From Apostichopus japonicus (lineage: Eukaryota > Echinodermata > Holothuroidea > Aspidochirotida > Stichopodidae), in contig NC_092575.1 of NCBI RefSeq assembly GCF_037975245.1, positions 7,537,001 through 7,601,000 of the forward strand: a DNA stretch of 64,000 bases. The letters run 5' to 3'. Shown here piece after piece: positions 21,301 through 33,335 of this stretch (position 1 is its first letter; every line of letters begins with the position of its first letter). The notes beneath the pieces are model-generated. The model saw only the letters and a list, made by a program, of their open reading frames with translations, did not search any database and had not been told where the DNA came from. The position numbers and the translations under genes were made by a program.

Positions 21301-24300
21301 ACATTTTGCACAAAAATGATGCATTACACTAACATAGGAACCCATCATTTTAATTTGCGGCAAAATGATAAAATGAAGTAAAATTTCAGCTCAGATCTCC
21401 TAAAATTTTGATGGCGCCGTAACGTTTCCATGGCACTTAGATTTCTGTGAAGTTTTTTCATGGCGTGTTTGCAGTGACAGAAGTTACAACCATAAACAAA
21501 ACCATTGAGAGCCGCCAGGTAGTTCAGCCTGTTTCTACGGTGGCCCCAGTACACCATTGTTCTGAACAGTGCAAAAAGTGTACACATGACAGCTGCTACT
21601 TTTACATAGTATCGGGGGACCCTCAAATTCCTGGCGTGTATGCCACATTGTTTTGTGTTGTAGTGACAATATTTGAAATGGATGGCAACGTTGGGATAAT
21701 CTATTGCACACTGAAGAACTTTAAATTGAAGTTTAAGTTGTTACATGGTATGACATGGATTTTACTGTAAGTGGGGTGGGGGCAGGGGAGGGGTTAGCTA
21801 ACATGGTATGACTTGGATGCTACTGTAAGTGGGGTGGGGGCGGGGTGGGAGGGTTAGCTAACAGGATAGACTATCTAACATCTGCATGGAATGTCCTTTT
21901 AAGACCAGCAACCATACCAGTTTAATACTGTTATCCATTATTGTTATCCATTATTTCATATGCCCTATATAGAGATCATTCATCAAGTTGATCGAGACTT
22001 TTAAGCTAGTTATTACCAAACGTTGTTTGAGAAATATCTAAAAATTCCATTTGATTGTTTATCACAGGGTTTACAGTTAACTTGTGAGTCAAAACTTTTG
22101 ACAGATTTCAAAATGTTTCTCACAACATTCGTTTCTCTTTTATTTTAGACATCTCGGTGTAGAACTGGAACCTGCATTAGCATCTTCAAATAAAGAAATG
22201 TAAGAAATCAGTTTATACTGACATATATGATTGGTAAGAGGGTATGGCTAAAGAAATGTGAGAGTAGAGTTCACTTTAAATATCAATATCAATGGTAATA
22301 GAATATGGCTAAAGAATTGTGAGAGTAGAGTTCACTTTAGATATAAACATCAATGGTAATAGAGTATGGCTAAAGAATTGTGAGAGTAGAGTTCACTTTA
22401 AATGTATACATCAATGGTAATAGAGTATGGCTAAAGAATTGTGAAATACTAAAACCCCCTACTAATGATGCAGCTCATTAGCTTGACAAGTTCCTTTTCA
22501 CATAATGAATCAGTGGACTAATTACACTGTAGTTGTTCTAGTTTAAGTAAACACTCCGTAGTATTTACATGAACATGCAGTAAAGTTACTCTAGTCATGC
22601 TATGTATGTATGTATGTATTTTACGTAGATCCTCCTGCAAGCAGGAACTCGCAAAGAAGCCTCATTGGCTTATCAAAGCCGCAAGCTGACCGAAGTCAGT
22701 CTCTTAGATTCATATTTAACGTCCATGATTATGAATTGTCAATTATCAACAACTCTGTAACTGGACGACATACATTAATCTTGGAGTGACTCAATCTTGA
22801 GACCTTATATGATTGAAAGGCACCGGCGTTAACCACTGAGCTAACACTCCTTTACTAATGAAGTAGCTGCTATGGAAATAGTATATATGGTTATGTACAT
22901 CCAGTTGTTAACACACAGACATGCTCTAATCTCTCTGTTGCTATGCTCATATATGGTTTATTTTTCTTTTCACTTTCTCAAGGTGCACCGACCTGCATGA
23001 CTTTGTTGGAAACCTACTTTCCGTGGTTCACTTCCGAAACAGAATGACTGGAATGTCATTTCCGGTAAGGTCGATGGATCTCATTTCCCACCGAGTTTTA
23101 ATTATTACACAGTGATTCTTCCGTACCATGATTACAGGGTCTGTGCTTGAACTCGATAAATCACTCAAACATTAATATGACATATCTGCCTTTATTTTCT
23201 TGAGGTCTTATTATTTTCCATGTCAAACAGCTTTTTCAGTTTGATCAGCAAATACTCCCAACCTAGCCAGGGTTACTCCAAAAATAAAGAAGATCTAACA
23301 ACTACAAGCTCCTAGTGTTGTGTGTTATCTGTGGAGGTCAAAGGTTGTTTGAAGCCAAAACTTGTCAATCTTATATGCAGTGTGTTATAAAATGTTATCA
23401 TAAGAAACATGGCAAGGAATCACTAAGCCTTTGGCTGCCTGGTCATTAATTTGCAGAGTGGAACATCTACCAATTTTGGTTTTTGAATCCGAGACCGACT
23501 TTGATCATCCTTAAGAAATATTTACGCAGATTAATTCTGGATTGTCTCCCTCTGTTTATCTTACAGAGACACTGGAGTCCAAAACTTGAGAGCATCTTGT
23601 CCGCTTTGTTATCAATGTTGGTGGATCTATCCGCTTTTCTGTCAAGGTAAAAAACAGACTTATAAGTTTTGTATGAAAGTACCGGCATAAAATTTTAAGA
23701 TATTGCACCATGCGGTGAGGAGAAAGTGTACATATGTAGACCACATAAGGAAAGTGTCCTGTGATACATATGTGTGGCTAATTGTTGCAGACTTTCCTGC
23801 TTTACTTCTCAGAGTATGTTTCTGAATCTAAGGATTTCACCACAGTTTTTGCCCTCTTCTTTTCCATTTGGTTTCACTCTCAATTTGATTAGCTTTGAGG
23901 ATGTCTAACATTTTCTTTATTTCTCTAAGAACAAATGATTTAACTCATAACGAATGGATTCTAATGCTATGCACTCTCCTATGGTTGTCAAAAATAAGAT
24001 AAAAAATATGCATTTGAAATTCAATTGAGCATATTCTAAGTGTACCTGAATTCTTTACCAACTTAATTTTCTTAATTGTGGAGTTTCCTTGATGTGTGTG
24101 GTCTGTTGTAAATTCTAACAACATCTTTGGCAACTCGGAAAGGACAAGGAAGTTTCTATTGGAAGAAAGGAAATATTTTATAGGGTGTGGAAGATGCTTG
24201 TTTTCCTTCTTGCTATTCTCAATTTCAAGATGTTACTTTGGTGGGGATAGTTGTTAGAAATAATGTTTTACTGTCCCCTGTCAGGTCTTCCGATGAACTC

Positions 24301-27300
24301 ACACAAGAAGCAAAGAAGATGGTTTCTCTAGTCCTCCTTCACCTGGAGCATTCTCCATCTCATTTTCTGGATGTTCTCTTGCAACTCTCCTCTTCTTCTC
24401 GAGATGCTGAATTCTTGGCTCCGCTCTTCAGGTCAGAGACTTTGGGGCGAGAAGTTAAATTGATCTGTGTAAATTATTTACAGGCTGTTTTGTATGCCCT
24501 GACTATGTGTTAGTGTTTCATAATTTGCTTTTGTATTTTGGAATACTGGAATTGCTTAAATCTCACATTCTTGTCATCTGATAGTGTTTCTTACCTCACA
24601 TACTGATCATTTGGGAGTGTGTTATGCCAAATGAGCTGATCATGTGGGAGTGCTTTATACATGCTTGTCTTGTGATAGTATATCATACCTCACATACTGA
24701 TCATGTGATAGTGTGTCATACCTCACATACTGATCATGTGACAGTGTTCCATACCTCACGTACCGACCATGTGATAGTGTTTCATCCACACATACTGATC
24801 ATGATGTGATAGTGTGTCATACCTCACATACTGATCATGTGTTAGTAGTGTATCATACCTCACATACTGATCATGTGATAGTAGTGTATCATACATCACA
24901 TACTGATCATGTGATAGTGTGTCCTACCTCACATACTGATCATGTGATAGTGTATCATACCTCACATACTGATCATGTGATAGTGTATCATACCTCACAT
25001 ACTGATCATGATGTGATAGTGTGTCATACCTCACATACTGATCATGTGATAGTGTGTCACACCTCACATGTACTGATCATGTGATAGTAGAGTTTCATAC
25101 CACACAAACTCATCATGATGTGATAGTGTGTCATACCTCTTATACTGATCATGTGATAGTGTGTCATACCTCACATACTGATCATGTGATAGTGTGACAT
25201 ACCACACATACTGATCATGTGATAGTAGTGTGTCATACCTCACATAATCATCATGTGATAGTGTGTCATACCTCATACTGATCATGTGATAATGTGTCAT
25301 ACCTCACATGTACTGATCATGTGATAGTGTGTTATACCTCACATACTAATCTGTATTCTCTTCTTCATCACAGGCGTACTTTGTGCCAGTATAATTTCTC
25401 GAACTCTAATTTGAGCTTCCTGAAATACGTCTGTGCGATTCGAAAGGCTAAGAAGATCTTGTACTCATCGATCCCAACAGAGGTGGACACTTTGATAAAG
25501 GTAATATCCAAAGACCTATAATTTAACTTCTAATGTTATGATGCCCGTAACTAATTAAAGCAGCTAGTTGCATTGAATTACACTCATGACTTTCTGTGAA
25601 ACTCACAAAGTATTCCTTCATGTCAATAATATTTTCACAGATGATTTATCTACACCTAGCACATAATTCATATTAAACTGTTGCAGCCGATTCATGTGCT
25701 AGTAAACAATACTATTGTACCGTTATGTTAAACAAGTAAACACTATAATTGTTATCATAAAATATCATTGTACCATGTAATACTATATGCAACAATATTA
25801 TTGTGATGTTTTATATATTATATATTATTGTATGATACTATGTGAATCGGACCGACAGAAGTTGTTAAGGTAACTGAATTGTTGAAGGTGATTACTGTGA
25901 CTGCACTTTACTTTACATTGGGGCAAGAAGTTGACCTTGGACATATGAAACCGTTCTTGTTTTTACGAATAGTTGATACAAGCCTGTTCATGCATTAACA
26001 ACATTGTGTCATAGAGATGTGTCACTGCATTAGGAATCGTAAAATTCAGATAAGTAGATTGGCAAAACCACCATTTTATCCTCTCATGTACGCTCTTTGT
26101 AAACAGTGACTTCAAGCTTCAGTGTTAAGAATTGGAATGGCGTTTTTAATACAATTTCCAACCTCTACGTCTGGAATCTGGGTAATTGACATGAAATATC
26201 AATGTCCTTATTCCCAATACTACGTAGAATTTACGTAATGAACAGGAGGTAATATTTTAGAGTTTTGAATTTTGTCTTTCAAGTGGAATGAATATGTGAA
26301 ATGATTTCACAAATGTTTTTCTTCTTTCAAGGAGGTAACTTTCAAAACGCCCTCTAACTTGGTCATCTGGCTCCAAGAATCCGCAGATCAGTGGATGCGG
26401 CAAATCCGGGAGAAATCCAAACCAGACGACACCAGGGATATCGTCAAATTTATTCTCGAAGGAGCCGAAGAAGAGGACACTGAAGAACTTGTCAACGTAA
26501 GTAAACAGAAGTCAGATACTTCTTCACAACCATGGCGACAGGTTACAGACTCTGAGTTTCGTTAAGCAATGTTGAAATTGTATTGAGAAAGGAAAGGTTT
26601 TTACTAGGAACAATGTGAATCAAATTTTGTAAGTCTCGAGTATTTTTATATCAGCCTAAGCTATTCAAAAATCTTTCTCAACTGATAGATTAAATGACAG
26701 GGGAAAAGAAGGGGAAAAACTATTCTGTGAACAAACTACTTTTAAAGAGTACAAAATCCTGCAAAGGCAAATGTATAAATGTGAGATGTTTTGATCCTAG
26801 TAGGAACTTTCTCGAGAGTTGAAAGAATTCTGATTATAAATAGAGGAGACAGTAAACAATTTGTCTCATACGATTTTTCTTTGTAGTTATTGACCACAGA
26901 TGAAAAGGACACCATGGAGGACGAAATACTCGACGCAGAGGAAGAGGCCGGTCTGTTCTTTGTCGATAAATCCCAAGATGATGTTCAGGTACTTTCTTTC
27001 ATAGATCTTACTTACTTATCACCTTTTGTTTCATACCTGTCTAACGACCCAAATTATTCAGGGAGTCAAGAAAAAAAAAACTGATAGCAAACTGCTTATT
27101 CACTACAAAAAAGCTAGGCCTGTGTAGGTAAATATGTGAAACGTTTATAGAGGACCTGATGTTCTGGTCCTAGCAGGATCTCTTTCAGATGCTAGCATTT
27201 AGCCTCTGAAGAAGATTTCTTGAATTTATTGGGTAAAATAACTGTCCTCTGAATTTGTCAAGAGAACTGAAACAATTCTTAACATTAAGCCAAGACCTGT

Positions 27301-30300
27301 TGAGAAATAAAAAAGTGGTGTTTGTAGACAACTGTTTGCTCTGGGTAAGGTCTCTTGCCATGCCATGTAAAATGTACTTCAGCACAACATATGTGACTGG
27401 TACATTAATGCGTTAAAAATCTTGAGAAAATTCTGTTCGCTTTTTACAGCAGCCTAGCTTTGTCCTAGGTCAAATAATGTAAGCCTTGCATAGTTTGCCT
27501 TGCCTGTAAGACTGTTTTCTTACAACCACATAACTTTAATCATCTTCTGCAATTCATTGTATTTATTTCGCATAAACATTACATTCCTTATATATAAAGC
27601 AGATAATTAAGTTTTCAATAGGTTTCCCTCCACCCAAATGACTTGTGCATAAAAACTAAGCGTTGCTTAAACATTTTTTAGAAGCAAAAACAAGAGGACA
27701 ACAATGAGTGTACTTGTTCTTAGCATCATTTGCATATAAAAGTCAAGGCAACCAATGTTTCTTCGAGAACAGAAATAGATGCCTACTCGCTGCATTCATG
27801 TTCAAGAAGAATGTTTGGAAGGAACGTAAAATTCAAGAACCCAACTGAGATATATTCCTGAAGTGTGCACATTTATCTAATACAAAGTGCATGTTTTAAA
27901 TGATTTCACCGTACAGGGTATTCTACCGCAAGAATTGAGCATGTTTGAGGATCAGAGTGGCGAGGAGGTCGATAGCGACCTGGAAGAGGAAATGAACCTT
28001 GCCGATGAACTTTTGGCGGAATTAGACAGAGGTACCGGAAGGACATCGTCGGGGATAGAGTTGGACGTGGACAAAGAAGACAAATTGAAGAACGATGACA
28101 TGCAGGTTGAGGTGAGGTCAAAGGTTAACATCAAAGCATGTTGGGATTAATGGAGAAATTGAGGCAAAAAGAACAAAAAAGAAAACCAAATCATGGGGAG
28201 AAGAAAAGAGGTTAACGTTCCAAGAAAGAGATTAGGGTTCACATATTTTAATAGTATAGAACAAGTGTTCCCTGAGTAGGTTAACAGTGCATTGCCATGT
28301 GAAAATTTTGAAGTTCCCTTGCTTTCATAGTGGGAAGATTTTGTCCATTTAAGTGACTGTACAACATAGCTACTACATAGACCATAAAGGTTGGTTAGAT
28401 GCAAGAGCGGCAAGACTAGTTGTAAAGTCTAAAGAGTGTGTCCATTAGTTCTATATCTGTTTGAAGATCTATATCTGTTTGAAGACCTTTCTCTTTGGAA
28501 ACTTATACCCTTAGTTGCTCTATCCTTTATAAATTCTTCCTCAGCTTTTCTTCTAGTTTTAAGTTTTGTATGAAGATATTTTTTGTCGACTGTCTGTAAT
28601 TAAAAACAGAAATAAATGTTAATGTCTTGAGTTTCAAAACATAGTTGAGGGCTCCTCTGGAAAGCAGTGCTTCCGCACTGAGCAAGACTACCCTCATTAA
28701 AGATGACAATAATAACAAAAAATAAGGACATTTGTCAATGCTAGTAACATGTTTTACAATCCATCACTGGCATATTGTTGAACAAACGGTTTTGGATTTC
28801 ATTCTTTGGTACCGTTGTATTTGATTTAAAGCAACATGAACAGTATAAGATAATTAGATATAGACCTGAAAAGAGGTGTAGATACCCTCTGGACACAATT
28901 AGCAACAATGGAAATGACTTGTAAACAGATCATCTTTCTTCAAGCTCTTTTCTCTTGTGTTAACTTTGTCACATTTCTCCAAGGTTACATGATATTTCTT
29001 TCATTCAAAAATCCTTTCTTGTTTCAGCAGAAGGACTCTGGAAACCAACTAGAGAGTGCTGAGCCAATGGATACCTCAGAAGATCCTGCAGGGCGCAGTG
29101 GTCCAGGTCAGAGGTCAAGATCTCCAGAGCTGTTTGTAATCCAGGAAGAAGTCAGCTTTGAAGAAAGGAGGGCACAAGCTCTGGGACTTTCGGGACAGCT
29201 GAGCGAGTCGCGCCCAGAGGACAGAGATGAAGAGGAGGAGGAAGATGATGATGAGGAGGAGGAGGAAGGAGAAAAGTCAGACGAAGAAGAGGATGAAGAC
29301 GAAAATGACGACCAGAGCGATTCAGAGGAAGATGAATCTGCGCATAAACTGGAAAAAATGCAGGTAACGTCAGAGGTCAGAAGCAACCTACGGTCATCAC
29401 CACGGAAAGGAAGAACAATTAGTGATGGAACTGTGGCTGTAGATAGCCTGGCAGAAAGAAGACTGAGGTCAAAGGAGTCCACTCAGAGATCACCATTACC
29501 ACAGAAACGTAGAGAAACCGAGAAGGGAGCGAAAGGAACAGGTTTGAGGGAAGATGATGCTAGCTCAGTAGAGATATTGTCATCTGATGAGGAATCTGTT
29601 AATACGACGTCACCAGGAGCAGGAAGACGGCTTGCGGATAGGTCAGAGGACAGAAGACAAGCTACGACATCACCCCGAATGACACCGCACAAGAAAGGGA
29701 CAGTTTCCGATCAGGATTCCTCCGAGAGTGAAGTTGAATCTACAGATGATGAAGAAGCAGACAATCAGGATGGAAAAGGAATGTCAAGGTCGGGGGAGGT
29801 CTTGCCGCTGAGGTCAAAGATCAAAGAGAAGGATTCACCATCAAAATTTGAAAGAGGAAACAGTCAGAAAGGTGAAGATGAACATTCAAAGAGTCCCGAT
29901 GTCTCGCCTGTTGAAATTGGAACGAATCAAATGGAGGAAACCAAAAAAGGATCGTCGAGTTTTCACGAGGGAACTGATGGGGATGAAGGAAAAGACTCCA
30001 AGCAATTTGAGAGACGGCAGGGAAAAGCCGTGCAAGAAGCATTGAGTTCACCACGGATGTTGAGAAGGAGTCGGAAATCCGGTGGGCAAAAGGAGGTAAT
30101 GGGGGGAGAGAGGGGTGCTAAACAACACCCCGAGAGTGTTACAGAGGTTGTATCGAGCTCGGAAGTAGACGAGAACGACCCCACAAATAGAGGCCACGAG
30201 CGGCTGTCATTCCCGATGCTTGAAACTGTGACGAGGAGCACCGTGAAAGGATACACATTCAGTAGGAAGGACCGGAAGAGGGAAGCTAAATCAAACGAAG

Positions 30301-30632
30301 GGAGGAAGTCCTTCAAATTTCCAAAGGGAGCTTTAGATACAGATAAGGGAAACGAACCGGAACTTGATGAGGATGAGATAGATCAGGAGGATGGAAGGGA
30401 GCAGGAGGAAGCAGGTAAAGATCAGTCAAAAGCAGTCAACAAGGAAGTAGCCGACTACATTCACCAACTCAGGAAACAGTCGGAGATGGTCACCAACAAT
30501 CTCGCACCGAGAAGATCGACGAGGATTCGATTGTCAAGTACGTCGAGCGTCGAAAGCAGTACCAATCGAAGAGACAACCTCCGGAGTGTCAAAAGAATGA
30601 CGTTGAGGTCGAGGCAATCGTCTCATTACTAA
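18378..30632 (+). CDS. Unassigned nuclear-type protein, 1,029 aa, 13 exons
   Basis: Exons: 18378-18441, 18817-18940, 20300-20555, 20847-20938, 22149-22199, 22983-23064, 23567-23646, 24285-24431, 25374-25500, 26332-26496, 26887-26988, 27917-28111, 29028-30632. Every junction has AG/GT borders and phases agree throughout, ending in a stop, so the structure is well supported. The start ATG at 18378 follows stop codons in all nearby frames and begins MERKANKFVHKLAERLIKQS. Residues 1-400 look all-helical (LKKELLLHFSLYFKKLM, FVGNLLSVVHFRNRM, SILSALLSMLVDLSAFLS, MVSLVLLHLEHSPSHFLDVL), as in HEAT/ARM-like scaffolds. Residues 400-495 are acidic, and residues 496-1029 (one exon) are disordered, Ser/Glu/Lys/Arg-rich, with SUMO-interacting-like motifs at L530-FVI and V676-EIL followed by acidic residues. 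The basic end (APRRSTRIRLSS) suggests chromatin or nucleolar location. I do not recognise the family. A DNA-repair, kinetochore or ribosome-biogenesis scaffold are all possible. Confidence 0.85.
21745..21862. repeat. 58-bp direct duplication, intron 4 of the unassigned gene
   Basis: The block catggtatgacatggatttt...actgtaagtggggtggggg...gttagctaac is present twice in a row with few changes. The copies contain ACTGTAAGTGG, a good donor-like sequence, but no exon is evident. Confidence 0.75.
22243..22447. repeat. 61-bp tandem repeat (about 3.4 copies), intron 5
   Basis: Units start at 22243, 22304, 22365 and 22426 with tatggctaaagaattgtgag. The period is exactly 61 bp in all three steps. Confidence 0.9.
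22602..22850 (-). mobile_element. tRNA-derived SINE
   Basis: On the minus strand the element opens with GGAGTGTTAGCTCAGTGGTT, containing a perfect Pol III box A (TAGCTCAGTGG). A degenerate box B-like TCTCAAGATTGAGTC follows about 40 nt later, then a unique body, and it ends in an (ATAC)n tail at 22602-22618. Head, body and simple-repeat tail in this order are the standard SINE layout. It sits in intron 5 of the unassigned gene, in antisense. Confidence 0.8.
24594..25350. repeat. 33-bp minisatellite (about 23 copies), intron 8
   Basis: The unit is approximately cctcacatactgatcatgtg then atagtgtgtcata, with small length variants (extra atg, extra tag). Translated shadows give HTSHTDHVIV repeats on both strands. 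The array ends only about 23 bp before the acceptor of exon 9, so it borders the branch-point region. Confidence 0.95.
28645..28725 (+). mobile_element. Possible LINE/SINE 3' end remnant, intron 12
   Basis: gggctcctctggaaagcagt...cttccgcactgagcaagact accctc followed by an (AATAAC)-like tail resembles the 3' ends of CR1/L2-type elements and their SINE partners. It is short and there is no coding part, so the call is tentative. Confidence 0.35.
29028..30632 (+). CDS. Terminal exon of the unassigned gene: acidic, SIM-containing, 534 codons
   Basis: The acceptor is TTTCAGCAG, a NAGNAG site: splicing can start at 29028 or 29031, adding or dropping one Gln. The exon has an early Asp/Glu tract (about residues 562-595), repeated short S-P and R-S-P sites that suit proline-directed kinases, the SIM-like sequences SPELFVIQEE, SVEILSSDEE and TEVVSSSEVDEND, and ends RRSTRIRLSS...MTLRSRQSSHY. 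The upstream frame from 28908 is intron read-through. Confidence 0.85.
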   Translation, partial: QKDSGNQLESAEPMDTSEDPAGRSGPGQRSRSPELFVIQEEVSFEERRAQALGLSGQLSESRPEDRDEEEEEDDDEEEEEGEKSDEEEDEDENDDQSDSEEDESAHKLEKMQVTSEVRSNLRSSPRKGRTISDGTVAVDSLAERRLRSKESTQRSPLPQKRRETEKGAKGTGLREDDASSVEILSSDEESVNTTSPGAGRRLADRSEDRRQATTSPRMTPHKKGTVSDQDSSESEVESTDDEEADNQDGKGMSRSGEVLPLRSKIKEKDSPSKFERGNSQKGEDEHSKSPDVSPVEIGTNQMEETKKGSSSFHEGTDGDEGKDSKQFERRQGKAVQEALSSPRMLRRSRKSGGQKEVMGGERGAKQHPESVTEVVSSSEVDENDPTNRGHERLSFPMLETVTRSTVKGYTFSRKDRKREAKSNEGRKSFKFPKGALDTDKGNEPELDEDEIDQEDGREQEEAGKDQSKAVNKEVADYIHQLRKQSEMVTNNLAPRRSTRIRLSSTSSVESSTNRRDNLRSVKRMTLRSRQSSHY

Positions 30633-31831
30633 ATTATCAAAGCTTTCGAAATTTTCAATCAAACTCGAAAAGAATTTATGGTCATGGAAATGTAAGGAAA
30701 TTCCAGCAAATATTGCAGCAAATATTTTGCTCTAACTCTATTTGTTTTTGTGTAAAGTTGTTTATTAAATACTTTCATTCATTAAGCCTGGATCTAATGG
30801 GTGCTATTGTATCCACAATGCCAGTTTTAATTCAAGTAAGGGGAGCTTTACTGTCAGTGAACATGCAGACCTTAGAACACGCCATTCAACTGAACTTGCA
30901 TTGGCAGTCAAAGTATGATATGGGATAGCTGTCATCTGGACACTAAACAAAATGGTCCCCACTGCAATGTGTCTTTGTATCTAATGAGGAAAATAAGTCA
31001 CATCTTACTTTGTTGTATAAAATGACTTTTTATTTAAAACCAAAATGCTATTGAAAGAAAATCTTCAAGGTAATTATAACATTTATACTAAACAGCAAAC
31101 TAAATCAAGTTTTAGGACTAAATAGGAGGAAATTGTTTTCGTTTGAAGATCTACTATTGTATATTATTAGTAAGGAGCTTGATTTGCCAAAGGATAATTC
31201 AAACTTTTTTGAGAATTAAACTAAAGTTAGTATAGTTAAGCACTACATTTGGTAATCTTTTAACTTCATCACAGAAGATCCTGTCAGGAGACATGGGAAG
31301 TTATTTACCTTCAGGTTAGGGAAAATACTCATAGAGCGACGATTTAAATATGAATATAGCATTCAGTAGAGTAAAATGACAGGGGTATAATGAATGCAAA
31401 GCTGGCATAACACAAAGGGTTGGCCTGAGTACCGGGGAGGGGGGGGGGGGGAGAGTATGGCCAGGTAATGTCAGCTTAGTTTCAAACATGGTTATTTGGT
31501 AAAATATCAGCTATGTTTCTTGCATTGAAAATGAGGTAAGCTTCTGATTTGGAATCTGGAAATGTATTGCTTAAACTCCAGGCAAGGAGATTAAAACGTA
31601 AGCATCTGGCAGGGTGGCTCAGTCGAATTGAAGCTATGCTTATGACATGACCGTTCAGGTGTCTAAATTGACTTTGTAACATGGTTGTTTGGTGTAATCA
31701 TAAGCTAGGCTTCTTGCAAGCTAAATCCAAGCTGAGCTTTAAAATTTGTCCTTCATAGAATCTAGCATTTTCCCATGAACATGAAGCTTGTTTTATACTT
31801 GTTCAGGTAGTGTGAGATACACTTGTGACAT

Positions 31832-31923
31832 AGGTGTTAAGGAAACATAAACATAGGTGTTCAGGAAAGTATAAACCTAGGTGTTAAGGAAATACAAACA
31901 TTGGTGTTCAGGAAATTTAAACT
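31832..31923. repeat. 23-24 bp tandem repeat, 4 copies
   Basis: Units of aggtgtt(a/c)aggaaa followed by a variable AT-rich stretch. Units ending in tt-a-agg and tt-c-agg alternate, suggesting duplication of a dimer. Confidence 0.8.
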
Positions 31924-32936
31924 TAGATTGTAGTCTGATCAATGATTCAAACACAATTTATTTTACAAGTGGAGGACTAAAAGGTTTCTCTTTTGTATCC
32001 TAGAAACACGTCTTGCCATTCATATCACATATGGCGAAGAAATTTAAAAACCGTGATTATTTATTACAACTTTATAATACTGTTGTACCCATAGTAGTTA
32101 CATTATTTATATCTCTTTAAGACGTTGGATGACATTTCTGGAGTCAAAAGGTTGGGATGGGAGGCTGCTTTTACCTGGATTCAAAGACTCAAGTATCTTG
32201 TGTTTAAGCGTGATCAAACATTAATATTAATATTAATTTTGTTGGTACTCTGTCTACTACTTTGTGCTAATAGATTTGTTTGGAAATTTTGGTGGATACT
32301 AAAGTGAAATTAAAGACATAAATATGAAGCAACTGAGAATATAATTGCTTAATATCATGTTGCCTTAAGGTATCTAAGATCATGAGGTTTTTTGCTGATT
32401 TCCTTTTTCTTCGATGAATTCGCAAAATTCATTGCCAAGGGTAGTATTGTGTTCTTCACCATAGTTGTTATCTTAAGACTATGATAAGGCAATGTTAAAC
32501 AGCTAACAACTTAATAGAAAAGACTGTGCTATGACTGACATATATTGTGTTTTATCAATAAAACATACAAAGTTTTTTTTGGAGCACAATCTGTTCTTCG
32601 ACAAGAAATGCCATTCTTTTCCTTCCTTCCATTCATCCCCAAAAAATATCTTTGTGAGACATACATCACTTTGTAAAAAAATTACCTTTAAGCTTTAATA
32701 TACTATATATAGTTCATAATTGGGTTGAACAAATGAATTGTTTACTGTTACTTCGTGGGTTAGTTTTTAAGTAGGTTGGTTTTATAGGAACGTATTTCTA
32801 TGGAGAGACATTCAAGGTGCCTGCATGCTTTAGGTTATAACTTTGTACGATTGTGATCAAGTCATGTAATATTTACTTATAAATAGGATAAACTTCAATC
32901 GTGCTGAGAGATTTGTATGGCAGTGTTGTTATGATT

Positions 32937-33335
32937 CAAGTCACATAATGACCCGTGTGATGAATTATGATGGGAGTCCCATAACAAGTCATGTAATGAG
33001 TTATGATGCGAGTCACATAACGAGTCATGTAAGCAGTTATGATGTGAGTCACATAACCAGTCATGTAATAAGTTGATTTGAGTCACATAATGATTCATAT
33101 AATCAGTTATGATGCGAGTTATGTAGTGACTTGTGTAATGAGTTATGAGTGAGTCATGTAATGACTCATGTTATGAATTATGATGTGAGTCACGTAACGT
33201 GTTAGGATGTGAGTCATGTAATCAGTTATGATGTGAGCCACGTAATGATTCATGTAATGAATTTTGATGTGATTCCCATGATGAGTCATGTAACAAGTTA
33301 TGATGTGAGTCACATAATGAGTCATTTAATGAGCT
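32937..33335. repeat. Minisatellite of gagtcacataatgagtcatg-like units
   Basis: Imperfect units of about 20 and 40 bp built from gagtca(c/t)(a/g)taa and gttatgatgtgagtca. About nine copies of TGAGTCA or TGACTCA are present, the AP-1/bZIP consensus. That match is a by-product of the repeat unit, and no regulatory role is shown. Confidence 0.85.

Noticed and set aside
21447-21770. 107-codon plus-strand open frame in intron 4
   Set aside because: No similarity recognised, no splice phase fit with neighbouring exons, and an overlapping antisense frame is equally open.
24624-25300. Repeat peptide HTSHTDHVIV on both strands
   Set aside because: Translation of the 33-bp minisatellite (unit length divisible by three keeps frames open); intronic.
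29108-30316. Minus-strand Ser-rich open frames
   Set aside because: Antisense shadows of the acidic terminal exon of the plus-strand gene, which has consistent splice phases.
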